Positions 35,403 through 43,573 of a stretch of 64,000 nt of DNA are shown here, one piece after another. Made by a program: the position numbers and the translations under genes. Source of the stretch: Ignavibacteria bacterium. GTDB lineage: Bacteria; Bacteroidota; Ignavibacteria; Kapaibacteriales; Kapaibacteriaceae. Location: the NCBI GenBank assembly GCA_016873895.1, contig VGVV01000003.1, positions 310,001 through 374,000 on the forward strand, given 5' to 3'. Below the pieces are notes generated by a model, which worked only from the letters and a program-made list of their open reading frames with translations, was not told the DNA's origin and ran no database searches. The first letter of the stretch is position 1. The number at the start of each line of letters is the position of its first letter.

Positions 35403-35822
35403 ATGAATCAGCTTCTCATTGATATCATCGGAATGGCGGCATTACTATCAGCGACCGTCCTTTGCATTGTTGCTGTATTCGCCCTTATTCGCCTGCAGAA
35501 AAACCTTGACAGGATGACGTATTCCGTAGAGTCCGTGCAGAATGATATACGGGCTATGCGTATGGCTGCACTTCCGGCATTGGATCAGGCTACAAAAGTT
35601 TTGGAGCAAGCTCATACTACGCTGGCACGCGTTGATGGTGATCTTCAGAAGATATCGGCTGGAGCAGATACATTCAAGCAGATTGCAGATGATGTGCGTG
35701 GCCTTGAAACCCTAATGGTCAAGACCGTTAAGCCTTCTCTCGAGGAGTTTGCAGAGTTCGTTGGCAGTGTGGTAACGGGGCTAACATCTGTAGCTCGAAA
35801 GTTCACCAAATACCTGTCATAA
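35403..35822 (+). CDS. DUF948-like membrane-anchored coiled-coil protein
   Basis: The 139-residue protein has an N-terminal helix that spans the membrane (LLIDIIGMAALLSATVLCIVAVFALIRL) and then a long heptad-patterned region (QKNLDRMTYSVESVQNDIRAM and later VLEQAHTTLARVDGDLQKIS) with a hydrophobic C-terminal end. This is the DUF948 layout. Function is not known for the family; it probably works with the YtxH protein encoded two bases upstream. It ends 29 bases before the convergent PhnD-like gene, with a weak terminator-like hairpin between them. Confidence 0.8.
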   Translation: MNQLLIDIIGMAALLSATVLCIVAVFALIRLQKNLDRMTYSVESVQNDIRAMRMAALPALDQATKVLEQAHTTLARVDGDLQKISAGADTFKQIADDVRGLETLMVKTVKPSLEEFAEFVGSVVTGLTSVARKFTKYLS

Positions 35823-35831
35823 CAGCAGCTG

Positions 35832-35856
35832 GCACCGAGCACAGGGTGCGTTTACT
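35832..35856 (+). terminator. Possible weak terminator between convergent genes
   Basis: GCACC, an eight-base loop and GGTGC form a five-base-pair stem, followed by GTTTACTTCCTTTTCTT. The stem is short and the T run is broken, so this is tentative. The T-rich tail runs into the end of the convergent gene. Confidence 0.35.
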
Positions 35857-36790
35857 TCCTTTTCTTCTGTAGAGTTTTCTCGACATCAATACCGTATCGA
35901 GCTACGAGCGCTCGCATATCGTCGTATTCTTGGTCACTTGCTCGCTTGAAGCCTTCGATACTTGCGATTGTCATCAGGGCCTTGCGTCCCTGTTCCGTCT
36001 GTGCAAACTGGTAGAGTGCATCAACTAGTTTGGCAGTTGTCTCCTTGTCGAGTCCGTTACGCACCACTACGGGGTCATTCGGTATCTCATCCGTCAGACC
36101 AATAACCTTAACTTTTTCAAAGACATCCGGGTATTCGGTTGCCACTTTGCAACGTGCATCTAGCTGTTCACCCGTTGCAGTATCTGGACGAGAGTAGAAG
36201 ACAGCTCCCGCGTCTACATCGCCAAGGTATACCTTTGCTACAACCTGGTTATGTCCGTTGGCAAAAACCTCGCGCTTTGGAGTTACCTTCAGCCGCTTGA
36301 GCATCTCCTTGGGGTAGATGTAGCCAGAAGTAGACGAAGGGTCTACAAAGGCGATTGTTTTACCTTCAAGCTGTTCAACGCGTTCTATTCCACTCGAGGC
36401 AGGGACAATAAACTCGCCCCGGTAGGAGAGTTCACCATATCTGCGGGCTACCCTAAGTACCGCATTAGCCCCATACTTTTTGTGGGCAAGCAGATAGGCA
36501 AACGTGTTCATGATTGCAACGTCTGCACGCTTCGTACCGAATGCCTCCACAATAACGATATAGTTCGTTGGCACCGTTACCTTGACATGTAACCCCGTTG
36601 TTTTCAACAGATAATCGGCAAGCACTTCACCGTTTCGAATGATGGCAGGAGCATCTGTCGAGGGTGTTAACATCAGCTGAATAGAGTTCTCCTCTGTACC
36701 CAGCTCTGCATTGGTGTGCAGCAGGGGGCGAAGTGAGATCCATAACACAGCAATAACTGTGACGGCAAGGTAGTATTTAGCAATGCGCAT
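35852..36790 (-). CDS. PhnD-like periplasmic binding protein without a linked transporter
   Basis: The start at ATG 36790 gives 312 residues with an N-terminal hydrophobic segment (YYLAVTVIAVLWISL) and no lipobox Cys, so the protein is either secreted into the periplasm or anchored. The segment IQLMLTPSTDAPAIIRNGEVLADYL is the phosphate/phosphite/phosphonate binding-protein start, and ADVAIMNTFAYLLAHKKYG, YRGEFIVPASSG and KTIAFVDPSSTSGYIYPKEML match the family core. No permease or ATPase gene lies near, and the strands on both sides run away from it. Such orphans may serve a distant transporter or act as a sensor domain. The ligand cannot be told. Confidence 0.87.
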   Translation of the reverse strand: MRIAKYYLAVTVIAVLWISLRPLLHTNAELGTEENSIQLMLTPSTDAPAIIRNGEVLADYLLKTTGLHVKVTVPTNYIVIVEAFGTKRADVAIMNTFAYLLAHKKYGANAVLRVARRYGELSYRGEFIVPASSGIERVEQLEGKTIAFVDPSSTSGYIYPKEMLKRLKVTPKREVFANGHNQVVAKVYLGDVDAGAVFYSRPDTATGEQLDARCKVATEYPDVFEKVKVIGLTDEIPNDPVVVRNGLDKETTAKLVDALYQFAQTEQGRKALMTIASIEGFKRASDQEYDDMRALVARYGIDVEKTLQKKRK

Positions 36791-36834
36791 GTTAGTGTGG
36801 ATTACGTGTCTTCGGTCAAACCACATTGGTGATG

Positions 36835-36842
36835 TAAATTTG
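36835..36842 (+). promoter_or_regulatory. Possible -7 box for sucC
   Basis: TAAATTTG fits the Bacteroidota TAnnTTTG element 46 bases before ATG 36888. No clear TTG -33 element lies 19-21 bases upstream, so chance is possible in AT-rich DNA. Confidence 0.3.
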
Positions 36843-36849
36843 CGGCCTA

Positions 36850-36857
36850 CAAAATTA
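36850..36857 (-). promoter_or_regulatory. Possible -7 box for the PhnD-like gene
   Basis: Read on the minus strand this is TAATTTTG, 59 bases before ATG 36790. It faces the plus-strand box at 36835-36842; a -33 element is not clear. Confidence 0.3.
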
Positions 36858-36887
36858 CAACGCGAAGTCTCCATCATTGAGGACATC

Positions 36888-38126
36888 ATGAATATTCACG
36901 AGTATCAAGCAAAAGAACTGCTCCGCACACATGGTGTGCCGGTGCTGCGCAGCAAAGCCGTTTTTTCATCTGAAGAGGCAGGCGCGGTAGCATACTCTGA
37001 TTTTGTATCGCAAGGTTCGAAGGCAATTGTTGTTAAGGCACAAATTCATGCAGGTGGACGTGGCAAGGGGACTGTACACAATCCCACGACGGACGAGCCA
37101 GTGATCGTTAACGACAAGCAGCTGCGCGGAGTTACGGTGTTGCACAGCGGCGACCTTGCCGATGGTGCGTACCAAGTTGCTCACGGACTCTTGGGTAACA
37201 AACTGGTTACTATTCAAACAGGCGTCAAGGGTAAGATTGTACGTCGCGTGCTGATCGAGGATGGCTGCAACATTGCTCATGAGTATTACTGCTCAATTCT
37301 GCTCGATCGCGGACGTGGTGAGAACTTGATCATGGTCTCCAGCGAGGGCGGTGTCGAGATTGAGAAAGTAGCCGAGGAAACACCAGAAAAGATCATCAAG
37401 GTGCATGTTAATCCTGCATCAGGCTTCATGCCGTTTCAAGCACGTGAACTCGCATTTGGACTTGGTCTTAGCGGCGCGGCTGTAAAGAACTTTGTGGCAT
37501 TCATCACCAAGTTGTACGCCGCGTATGAGTCTATGGATTGCTCTATGTTGGAGGTTAATCCACTTGTTTCGACAGTTGATGGCGATTTCATTGCGCTCGA
37601 CGCAAAGGTAAATTTTGACGATAACGCCGAGTTTCGTCACCCACACTGGGCTGCTCTGCGCGACATTGAAGAGGAAGATCCACTAGAAGTTGAAGCTGGC
37701 AAATACAACCTCAACTACATCAAGCTCGACGGTAACGTAGGTTGCATGGTCAACGGGGCTGGCTTAGCCATGGGTACCATGGACACTATTCAGCTCGCTG
37801 GTGGTAAACCTGCCAACTTCCTGGACGTTGGTGGTGGAGCAAATGCTGAGCGCATTGCGAATGCGTTCCGTATCATGATGAGCGATCCCACGGTTGAGGC
37901 CGTGCTCATTAACATCTTTGGCGGAATCGTACGCTGCGATCGCGTAGCAAATGGAATTCTGCAGGCTTTGGAACAAGTAGCAGTTAATGTACCGGTGATT
38001 GTGCGCCTTGATGGAACAAATGCAATCGAAGCTGGTGAGATCCTTACAGGCTCTGGTTTGAACTTCTTGGTAGCACAAACTCTTCAGGATGCGTCAGATC
38101 GCGTTACGGAAGCACTTGGACGGTAA
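36888..38126 (+). CDS. sucC: Succinate-CoA ligase (ADP-forming), beta subunit
   Basis: SucC with SucD converts succinyl-CoA to succinate while making ATP. ATG 36888, preceded by GAGGA (36879-36883), gives MNIHEYQAKELLRTHGVPV, the typical start, and 412 residues. The ATP-grasp domain is seen in VVKAQIHAGGRGKG near residue 49 and MLEVNPLVSTVDGDFIALDAK near 220. The C-terminal ligase domain has GCMVNGAGLAMGTMD, DVGGGANAERIANAF and NIFGGIVRCDRVANGI. sucD is not adjacent; the next gene is a DUF6580 membrane protein. It works in the same step of the TCA cycle as the 2-oxoglutarate dehydrogenase encoded at the end of the window. Confidence 0.96.
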   Translation: MNIHEYQAKELLRTHGVPVLRSKAVFSSEEAGAVAYSDFVSQGSKAIVVKAQIHAGGRGKGTVHNPTTDEPVIVNDKQLRGVTVLHSGDLADGAYQVAHGLLGNKLVTIQTGVKGKIVRRVLIEDGCNIAHEYYCSILLDRGRGENLIMVSSEGGVEIEKVAEETPEKIIKVHVNPASGFMPFQARELAFGLGLSGAAVKNFVAFITKLYAAYESMDCSMLEVNPLVSTVDGDFIALDAKVNFDDNAEFRHPHWAALRDIEEEDPLEVEAGKYNLNYIKLDGNVGCMVNGAGLAMGTMDTIQLAGGKPANFLDVGGGANAERIANAFRIMMSDPTVEAVLINIFGGIVRCDRVANGILQALEQVAVNVPVIVRLDGTNAIEAGEILTGSGLNFLVAQTLQDASDRVTEALGR

Positions 38127-38179
38127 TCAGATTGAAATATAATCTGCATTATGTAAACTAAAAACATCGAGATCTTGCT

Positions 38180-38737
38180 ATGAACATTCTCCGTGCCTCT
38201 ACCCCAACGGTAACCATGATAGCGCTTGTAGCGCTCACACGGCTGTTGCCACATTGGCCAAATTTTACACCTGTTATGGCTATAGCACTTTGCGGAGGCG
38301 CATTGTTCACCAACCGGTTACAAGCATTAGCTATAGCTGTTGGATCGATGGCCCTAAGCGACGTTGCACTGGGTCTCGTACTTGGGCCGGATTATGCCAT
38401 TCACAGCACGCAACCATGGGTATATGGCTGCGTCGTGGCTACGGTGATGATGGGTCATGCCTTGCGCAATTCTAGCTCAGCGCGCCAAGTGATTGTTGGC
38501 GGGACACTTTCGAGCTTAGGGTTCTTTGTGGTCACGAATTTTGCCGTATGGCTTCAGGGTACGTTTTACCCGCACACCTTCAGCGGCTTAATGACGTGTT
38601 ACGCGGCGGGTCTGGCGTTCTACCGTGATGGTGGCAACTTTCTGCTCAACGGAATAGTATCGACGTATTTCTTCTCGATCGTTATTATTTCTGCGAGCAA
38701 AGTGTTGCAGCCTCGTACACAGGTCGCTCGGAGCTGA
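38180..38737 (+). CDS. DUF6580-like integral membrane protein
   Basis: The 185-residue protein has five or six hydrophobic helices and the pattern ALTRLLPHWPNFTPVMAIALCGGALF, which marks the DUF6580 group; it also resembles the substrate-binding S components of ECF importers in size and topology. A function in vitamin uptake has been suggested for some relatives but I cannot support one here. The near-C-terminal GLMTCYAAGLAFYRDGGNFLLNG is conserved in the group. It follows sucC by 53 bases and ends before a strong terminator. It is most likely the last gene of the sucC transcript. Confidence 0.78.
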   Translation: MNILRASTPTVTMIALVALTRLLPHWPNFTPVMAIALCGGALFTNRLQALAIAVGSMALSDVALGLVLGPDYAIHSTQPWVYGCVVATVMMGHALRNSSSARQVIVGGTLSSLGFFVVTNFAVWLQGTFYPHTFSGLMTCYAAGLAFYRDGGNFLLNGIVSTYFFSIVIISASKVLQPRTQVARS

Positions 38738-38778
38738 TTCTCCTATCTGCTTGCCCCCTGGTCGGGTGGAAAACTTTT

Positions 38779-38820
38779 AATGCCGTTGCTCTCCAAGTGA
38801 GGACAACGGCATTGTCTTTT
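38779..38820 (+). terminator. Rho-independent terminator after the DUF6580 gene
   Basis: AATGCCGTTG and CAACGGCATT form a perfect ten-base-pair stem (38779-38788 with 38804-38813), extended inside by TCTC/GAGG-type pairs, and are followed by GTCTTTT. It isolates the sucC transcript from the susC cluster, whose ATG is 64 bases further on. Confidence 0.8.
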
Positions 38821-38884
38821 GATTACATTGTTGTCCATTGGTCGACATAATCAACACTTTTCATCCACTTCTATGTGCAGGAGT

Positions 38885-41800
38885 ATGAAACGAATTTTCT
38901 ACTTGTTTGCGGTCGTCTTTTCTACTGTGGTGGTAGCAACGGCACAAGACCGGACCATCACGGGTACAGTTACCGACAGTGATGGGGCTGCGATTGCTGG
39001 TGCAATCGTGAAGGTAAAGGGAACGAAAACAGGAACGTTCTCACGCAGTAACGGCGGATACACCGTCAAAGCATCGGCCGGCGCCGTGCTTGTTATTAGT
39101 TCAACTGGTAAGAAGACGCAGGAAGTAAGTGTTGGCGAGTCCAACACGATCAACGTGCGCCTGGCAAATGACCAGAGCAAGGAATCCGAGGTTGTGGTAA
39201 CAGCCATCGGTCTTAACCGCTCGAAGAAGTCGCTGGGATATTCTACACAGGAAGTTGGTTCCGATCAGATCACGAACTCTCGTGAAACGAACATTGTGAA
39301 CTCACTCGCCTCTCGTGTAGCTGGTGTCCAAGTGAATAACTCGACAGGCGTTCCTGGCGCCTCGTCGTATATCCGTATTCGTGGATCATCGTCGCTTACC
39401 GGCAACAACCAGCCATTGTGGGTTGTTGACGGTATTCCGATCGACAACTCACAACTAGCATCGGAAGCCACGCAGGGTTCTGTTGCCTATTCGAACCGTG
39501 CTATGGATCTTGATCCAAACTCTATCGAGAGCATGAACGTTCTGAAGGGCCCAGCAGCAACTGCTCTCTACGGTATCCGCGCAGCCGGTGGTGCCATCAT
39601 TGTTACGACCAAGAAGGGTCGTCCGAACGAGGATGGCAAAGTCAACATCAACGTCAACGCCTCATGGGCATTTGACGAAGTCAACAAGCTACCTGAACTT
39701 CAGAACAAGTGGTCGCAAGGGGCTGGTGGCAGGTATGCTTTCTCCTCTGGCGCTTCTCGTTCATGGGGTGCTTCGATTGACACGCTATACTATGACGGTA
39801 AGTCAACATCACGCCACGACAGTCGCGGTTCGATCATCGGCAAGGACTCTGCTTCAAGAGTTCCTGGATCATCGAGAGTTACGCCGATCGACCCGTACGC
39901 CACCTTCTTCCAAACGGGCATGACGCAGAATCAATCTGTTACAATGTCCGGCGGTAGTTCTTCTGCCAATTACTTGGTTTCGTTCTCCAACCTCAACTCT
40001 GAGGGTGTAGTTCCAAACTCTGCATGGTCCAAGAAAAACGTCAAGGTAAGTTCAAGCGCCGCAGTTGCTAGTAATGTCACTGCTTCAGCCAACATCAACT
40101 ACGTCAATTCTGGTGGTACTCGTATTCAGCAGGGCTCGAACATCTCTGGCGTAATGCTAGCCCTGCTTCGTACACCTCCAACATTCGATAATGCCAACGG
40201 TCTTACAGGATCTGCAGCTGTTGCCGAGAATTCTGCAGCATACAGGTATGCTGATGGCACGCAGCGTACATATCGTAATGGTGCTGGATATGACAATCCA
40301 TTCTGGACAGTTAACGAAAACATCTTCGAAGACAACGTAAATCGCCTCTTCGGAAATGCTCAGCTTGACTGGTCAATCCTGCCTGAATTGTCATTGATGT
40401 ACCGCATTGGTATTGACTACTACAATGACAATCGCATCCAAACATTTGCCAAGGGCTCCAAGACTGCTCCAGCTGGTAAAATGTTTACAGATGATAACAC
40501 ACTTAGCGACATCACATCTGATCTGATCTTGACATGGAATGTTGATCTTACAGACGACATTCACCTTCAGGCGTTAGTTGGTCAGAACTTGTACTCCAAC
40601 AACTTCAATTTTGCCTACGTGCAAGCAGACGGTGTTGGAAATCCTGATGCCGCTCGTGATCCAAACAACTACTCTGGTACAACTGTTAGCCAAGGGCTTA
40701 GCCGCAAGCGTACTATGGCCTATTACACAGACCTGCGTTTTGATTACCAGAACTCGTTGTTCTTCAACTTCACTGGTCGCAACGAGTGGTCTACAACGCT
40801 TCCTGAAGCCAACAACTCGTTCTTCTACCCTTCTATCTCGGCAGCTGCTGTACTTACAGAACTGATGCCTGATATGAAGTCGGATGTTCTATCGTTTGCT
40901 AAGATTCGCGCCAACTACGCAACTGTTGGTAAGGATGCTCCAATCTTTGGAACTGCTACTGGCTTTGGTCGTGCCGGAACGTCTGACGGTTGGACAAACG
41001 GTATCTCGTTCCCATTCGGTGGTTTGATCGGTTACACTCGTGGTGATAATCTCGCTTCGACAACCTTGCGTCCTGAACAGACAACGTCAACTGAACTTGG
41101 TTTTGATGTTGCGTTCGTAGACAATCGTATCAGCCTTGATTTCACATGGTATAACCAGATGTCATCAGACCAAATCTTCTCTGTGCCAATCGCTAATTCA
41201 AGTGGCTATTCATCACAACTCATGAATGCCGGTGAAATCAGCAACACAGGTATTGAGGCAGTTCTGAACCTCGGCATCGTGCGTTCGAACGACTTCAACT
41301 GGGATATGTCTGTAAACTTTACAAAGAACACAATCAAAGTTGAGAAGCTTGCTGACGGCGTCGACAACATTGGTCTTGGTGGCTTTGTAGGCTCGTCGGT
41401 CCGCGCAGTCGCTGGTCAGCCGTATGGTTCGATCTTTGGTTTTGGATGGGCTCGTAACGAAGCTGGTCAGATTTTGATCGACGACGATACGAACTCAGCA
41501 GACTACGGCTATCCGATCATGAATTATGAAGAGCAGGCTTTTGGTAGCTACAATCCAGATTGGATGATGGGCATCCGCAATACGTTCACATGGAACGGCA
41601 TCACACTCTCAGCTCAGCTGGACATCCGCCAGGGTGGCGTAATGTGGAACGGTACACGTGGCGCGCTGTACTTCTTTGGCACACATAAGGAAACTGAAGA
41701 CCGCACTGGTACCAAGGTTTTCGAAGGTGTTAAGGCATCAAGTGGATCAACAAACGATATTGTAGCACCATACGGTGAAGGCTGGTTGTCGTTGAATAAC

Positions 41801-42088
41801 GGTAACGGATTCTACGGTAGCAATACCGAAGACTTTGTTGAAGATGCAAGCTGGGTTCGTCTGCGTGAGCTAACACTTTCGTACGCAATCCCATCTAGCA
41901 TTATGCAGAGCACACCATTCAGCGGACTTACACTTACATTTACTGGACGCAACCTCTGGCTGCAAACAGCGTACAAGGGTGTAGATCCAGAAACAAGCTT
42001 GCAGGGTGCTTCAAATGCTCAAGGTTTGGACTACTTCAATATGCCAAGCACAAAGAGCTACGTCCTTGCATTTAGCCTTAACTTCTAA
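38885..42088 (+). CDS. SusC/RagA-family TonB-linked outer-membrane transporter (copy 1)
   Basis: SusC proteins form an outer-membrane barrel that imports oligosaccharides or peptides handed over by a SusD lid. ATG 38885, with AGGAG directly upstream, gives 1067 residues starting MKRIFYLFAVVFST plus a signal peptide. After it comes a carboxypeptidase D-like regulatory domain (ITGTVTDSDGAAIAGAIVKV), then the SusC linker EVVVTAIGLNRSKKSLGY, the plug (SLASRVAGVQVNNS, IRIRGSSSLTGNNQPLWVVD, VLKGPAATALYG), and a barrel of many strands to the aromatic C-terminus (YVLAFSLNF). It is followed after 39 bases by the susD gene. The substrate is unknown: no glycoside hydrolase, peptidase or regulator is next to it. 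Confidence 0.95.
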   Translation: MKRIFYLFAVVFSTVVVATAQDRTITGTVTDSDGAAIAGAIVKVKGTKTGTFSRSNGGYTVKASAGAVLVISSTGKKTQEVSVGESNTINVRLANDQSKESEVVVTAIGLNRSKKSLGYSTQEVGSDQITNSRETNIVNSLASRVAGVQVNNSTGVPGASSYIRIRGSSSLTGNNQPLWVVDGIPIDNSQLASEATQGSVAYSNRAMDLDPNSIESMNVLKGPAATALYGIRAAGGAIIVTTKKGRPNEDGKVNINVNASWAFDEVNKLPELQNKWSQGAGGRYAFSSGASRSWGASIDTLYYDGKSTSRHDSRGSIIGKDSASRVPGSSRVTPIDPYATFFQTGMTQNQSVTMSGGSSSANYLVSFSNLNSEGVVPNSAWSKKNVKVSSSAAVASNVTASANINYVNSGGTRIQQGSNISGVMLALLRTPPTFDNANGLTGSAAVAENSAAYRYADGTQRTYRNGAGYDNPFWTVNENIFEDNVNRLFGNAQLDWSILPELSLMYRIGIDYYNDNRIQTFAKGSKTAPAGKMFTDDNTLSDITSDLILTWNVDLTDDIHLQALVGQNLYSNNFNFAYVQADGVGNPDAARDPNNYSGTTVSQGLSRKRTMAYYTDLRFDYQNSLFFNFTGRNEWSTTLPEANNSFFYPSISAAAVLTELMPDMKSDVLSFAKIRANYATVGKDAPIFGTATGFGRAGTSDGWTNGISFPFGGLIGYTRGDNLASTTLRPEQTTSTELGFDVAFVDNRISLDFTWYNQMSSDQIFSVPIANSSGYSSQLMNAGEISNTGIEAVLNLGIVRSNDFNWDMSVNFTKNTIKVEKLADGVDNIGLGGFVGSSVRAVAGQPYGSIFGFGWARNEAGQILIDDDTNSADYGYPIMNYEEQAFGSYNPDWMMGIRNTFTWNGITLSAQLDIRQGGVMWNGTRGALYFFGTHKETEDRTGTKVFEGVKASSGSTNDIVAPYGEGWLSLNNGNGFYGSNTEDFVEDASWVRLRELTLSYAIPSSIMQSTPFSGLTLTFTGRNLWLQTAYKGVDPETSLQGASNAQGLDYFNMPSTKSYVLAFSLNF

Positions 42089-42127
42089 CCCAATGTATCG
42101 AAGACACAATCAAGGAACTAAACGATT

Positions 42128-43474
42128 ATGAAACGATATCTTCTTGGGTTCTGCAGTGTGTTCGTCGTCTTATTGACGGCTTGTGACACCTGGATTGACC
42201 CAAAAATCAATGTCAATCCGTATGCTCCTGAAACAGCATCGTATGACGTGGTTTTGCCAACAGTTCAAGCTGGCATGGCATACGTTATGGGTGGTGATTT
42301 TGGTCGCTACGCTTCTTGTTTGACACAGCACAACACAGGTGTTGACCGCCAACACCTGGGCATTTACAACTACACATTTACAGAGTCAGATGTCAACAAT
42401 GCTTGGAATACAATGTATTCTGGTCCAATGCTTGACCTCGAGATTCTCATCGATCGGGCAGCTGCTGAAGGAGCAACACACTATCAAGGCATCTTCCATG
42501 TTCTTCAGGCGTACAACCTTGTCACTATGTCTGACCTGTGGGGTGATATTCCCTATTCTGCGGCTCTTAAGGGTGCAGCGAATACGCGTCCAGCATACGA
42601 CAAGCAGCAAGAGATCTATGCAGCAGCTGCTGCACTTCTCGACGGCGCAGTAACAGTATTGTCAGCTCCTGCTCAAGGACGCAAGCCAGGCGCAGATGAC
42701 CTGATCTTTGGTGGCAAGGCTTCTAACTGGGTCAAGGCAGCTAATGCCCTCCGTGCTCGCATGGCGATTCATGCAGCGAAGATGGATCAGCTTGCTGCCA
42801 GCACAGCACTAACTGCACTTGCAGGGGCTATCTCCAGTAATGCTGAAGACATGCAGTTCACGTTCGGTTCTGTAGAAACTGAAGGTAATCCATGGTATCA
42901 GTTCAACACGCAACGCAGTGGCGACCTGACCTTCGGGGTGAAGCTTTCGGAAATCATGAACGGTACGAATGATCCACGTCGCTCTGCATATTGCGAAGCT
43001 GACAAGGATGGCAAGTTTACACCGGCATGTGCAATGGGCTCGTTCTATTCTTCGATCAACTCAGCAGTGCCAATGCTGACATTTACGGAGATGAAGTTTA
43101 TCGAAGCTGAAGCAAACATGCGACTCGGCAAGGCAGCTGAAGCACACGCAGCATACGTCGCAGCCGTTAAGGCTTCGCTAGCTCGCACAGGTGTTTCAGA
43201 TGCCGATGCAACTGCATTTATGGCCCAGGCAAATGTAGACCCAGGTGCAACAGCTCTCACACTCGAAAACATCATGACGCAGAAGTATGTTGCGATGTAT
43301 ACTCAGTGTGAGTCTTGGAGCGACTGGCGCCGTTCGGGATTCCCGTCACTTGCACCAGTGCAAGGCAACGAAATCCCTCGTCGCTTCCCATATCCTCAGT
43401 CTGAGCGTTTGTATAATGGTGGCAATATGCCTGCCGGACTTACAATCTTCAGCCGCGTATGGTGGGATAAGTAA
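42128..43474 (+). CDS. SusD/RagB-family nutrient-binding lipoprotein
   Basis: SusD proteins sit on the cell surface as a hinged lid over SusC and bind the ligand. The 448-residue product has a lipoprotein signal (MKRYLLGFCSVFVVLLTAC) with Cys19 as the lipidated residue. Mature sequence is helical with TPR-type pairs: ATHYQGIFHVLQAYNLVTMSDLWGDIPY-type helices near residue 115, WVKAANALRARMAIHAAKMDQ near 195 and FTEMKFIEAEANMRLGKAAEA near 315. These match SusD/RagB family members of the SusD-like 2 kind. It follows its SusC gene by 39 bases, preceded by AAGGA. A hairpin and a strong terminator follow. Confidence 0.93.
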   Translation: MKRYLLGFCSVFVVLLTACDTWIDPKINVNPYAPETASYDVVLPTVQAGMAYVMGGDFGRYASCLTQHNTGVDRQHLGIYNYTFTESDVNNAWNTMYSGPMLDLEILIDRAAAEGATHYQGIFHVLQAYNLVTMSDLWGDIPYSAALKGAANTRPAYDKQQEIYAAAAALLDGAVTVLSAPAQGRKPGADDLIFGGKASNWVKAANALRARMAIHAAKMDQLAASTALTALAGAISSNAEDMQFTFGSVETEGNPWYQFNTQRSGDLTFGVKLSEIMNGTNDPRRSAYCEADKDGKFTPACAMGSFYSSINSAVPMLTFTEMKFIEAEANMRLGKAAEAHAAYVAAVKASLARTGVSDADATAFMAQANVDPGATALTLENIMTQKYVAMYTQCESWSDWRRSGFPSLAPVQGNEIPRRFPYPQSERLYNGGNMPAGLTIFSRVWWDK

Positions 43475-43481
43475 GTCGGAT

Positions 43482-43497
43482 TCCCGCTTCCGCGGGA
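43482..43497. repeat. Palindromic hairpin after susD
   Basis: TCCCGC, TTCC, GCGGGA form a six-base-pair stem with a four-base loop, eight bases past the susD stop. It resembles short dispersed palindromes of the REP type that follow genes in other bacteria. It may protect the 3-prime end of the mRNA. Confidence 0.5.
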
Positions 43498-43514
43498 TTG
43501 ATACCGTAAACTAG

Positions 43515-43552
43515 AACGCCGCTGTCCGAAAGGACGGCGGCGTTTTTTTTTT
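43515..43552 (+). terminator. Strong rho-independent terminator after susC-susD
   Basis: AACGCCGC-T-GTCC, a GAAA tetraloop, GGAC-G-GCGGCGTT and ten or more T residues make a textbook terminator. It ends 21 bases before the ATG of the second susC gene, so that gene probably depends on read-through or on a promoter inside or before the terminator. Confidence 0.9.
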
Positions 43553-43573
43553 GAGTTGTAGATTTGTTTCCAA

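Noticed and set aside
38128..38146. A terminator after sucC
   Set aside because: CAGATT/AATCTG can pair, but the stem is AT-rich and no T run follows; the DUF6580 gene is more likely cotranscribed with sucC.
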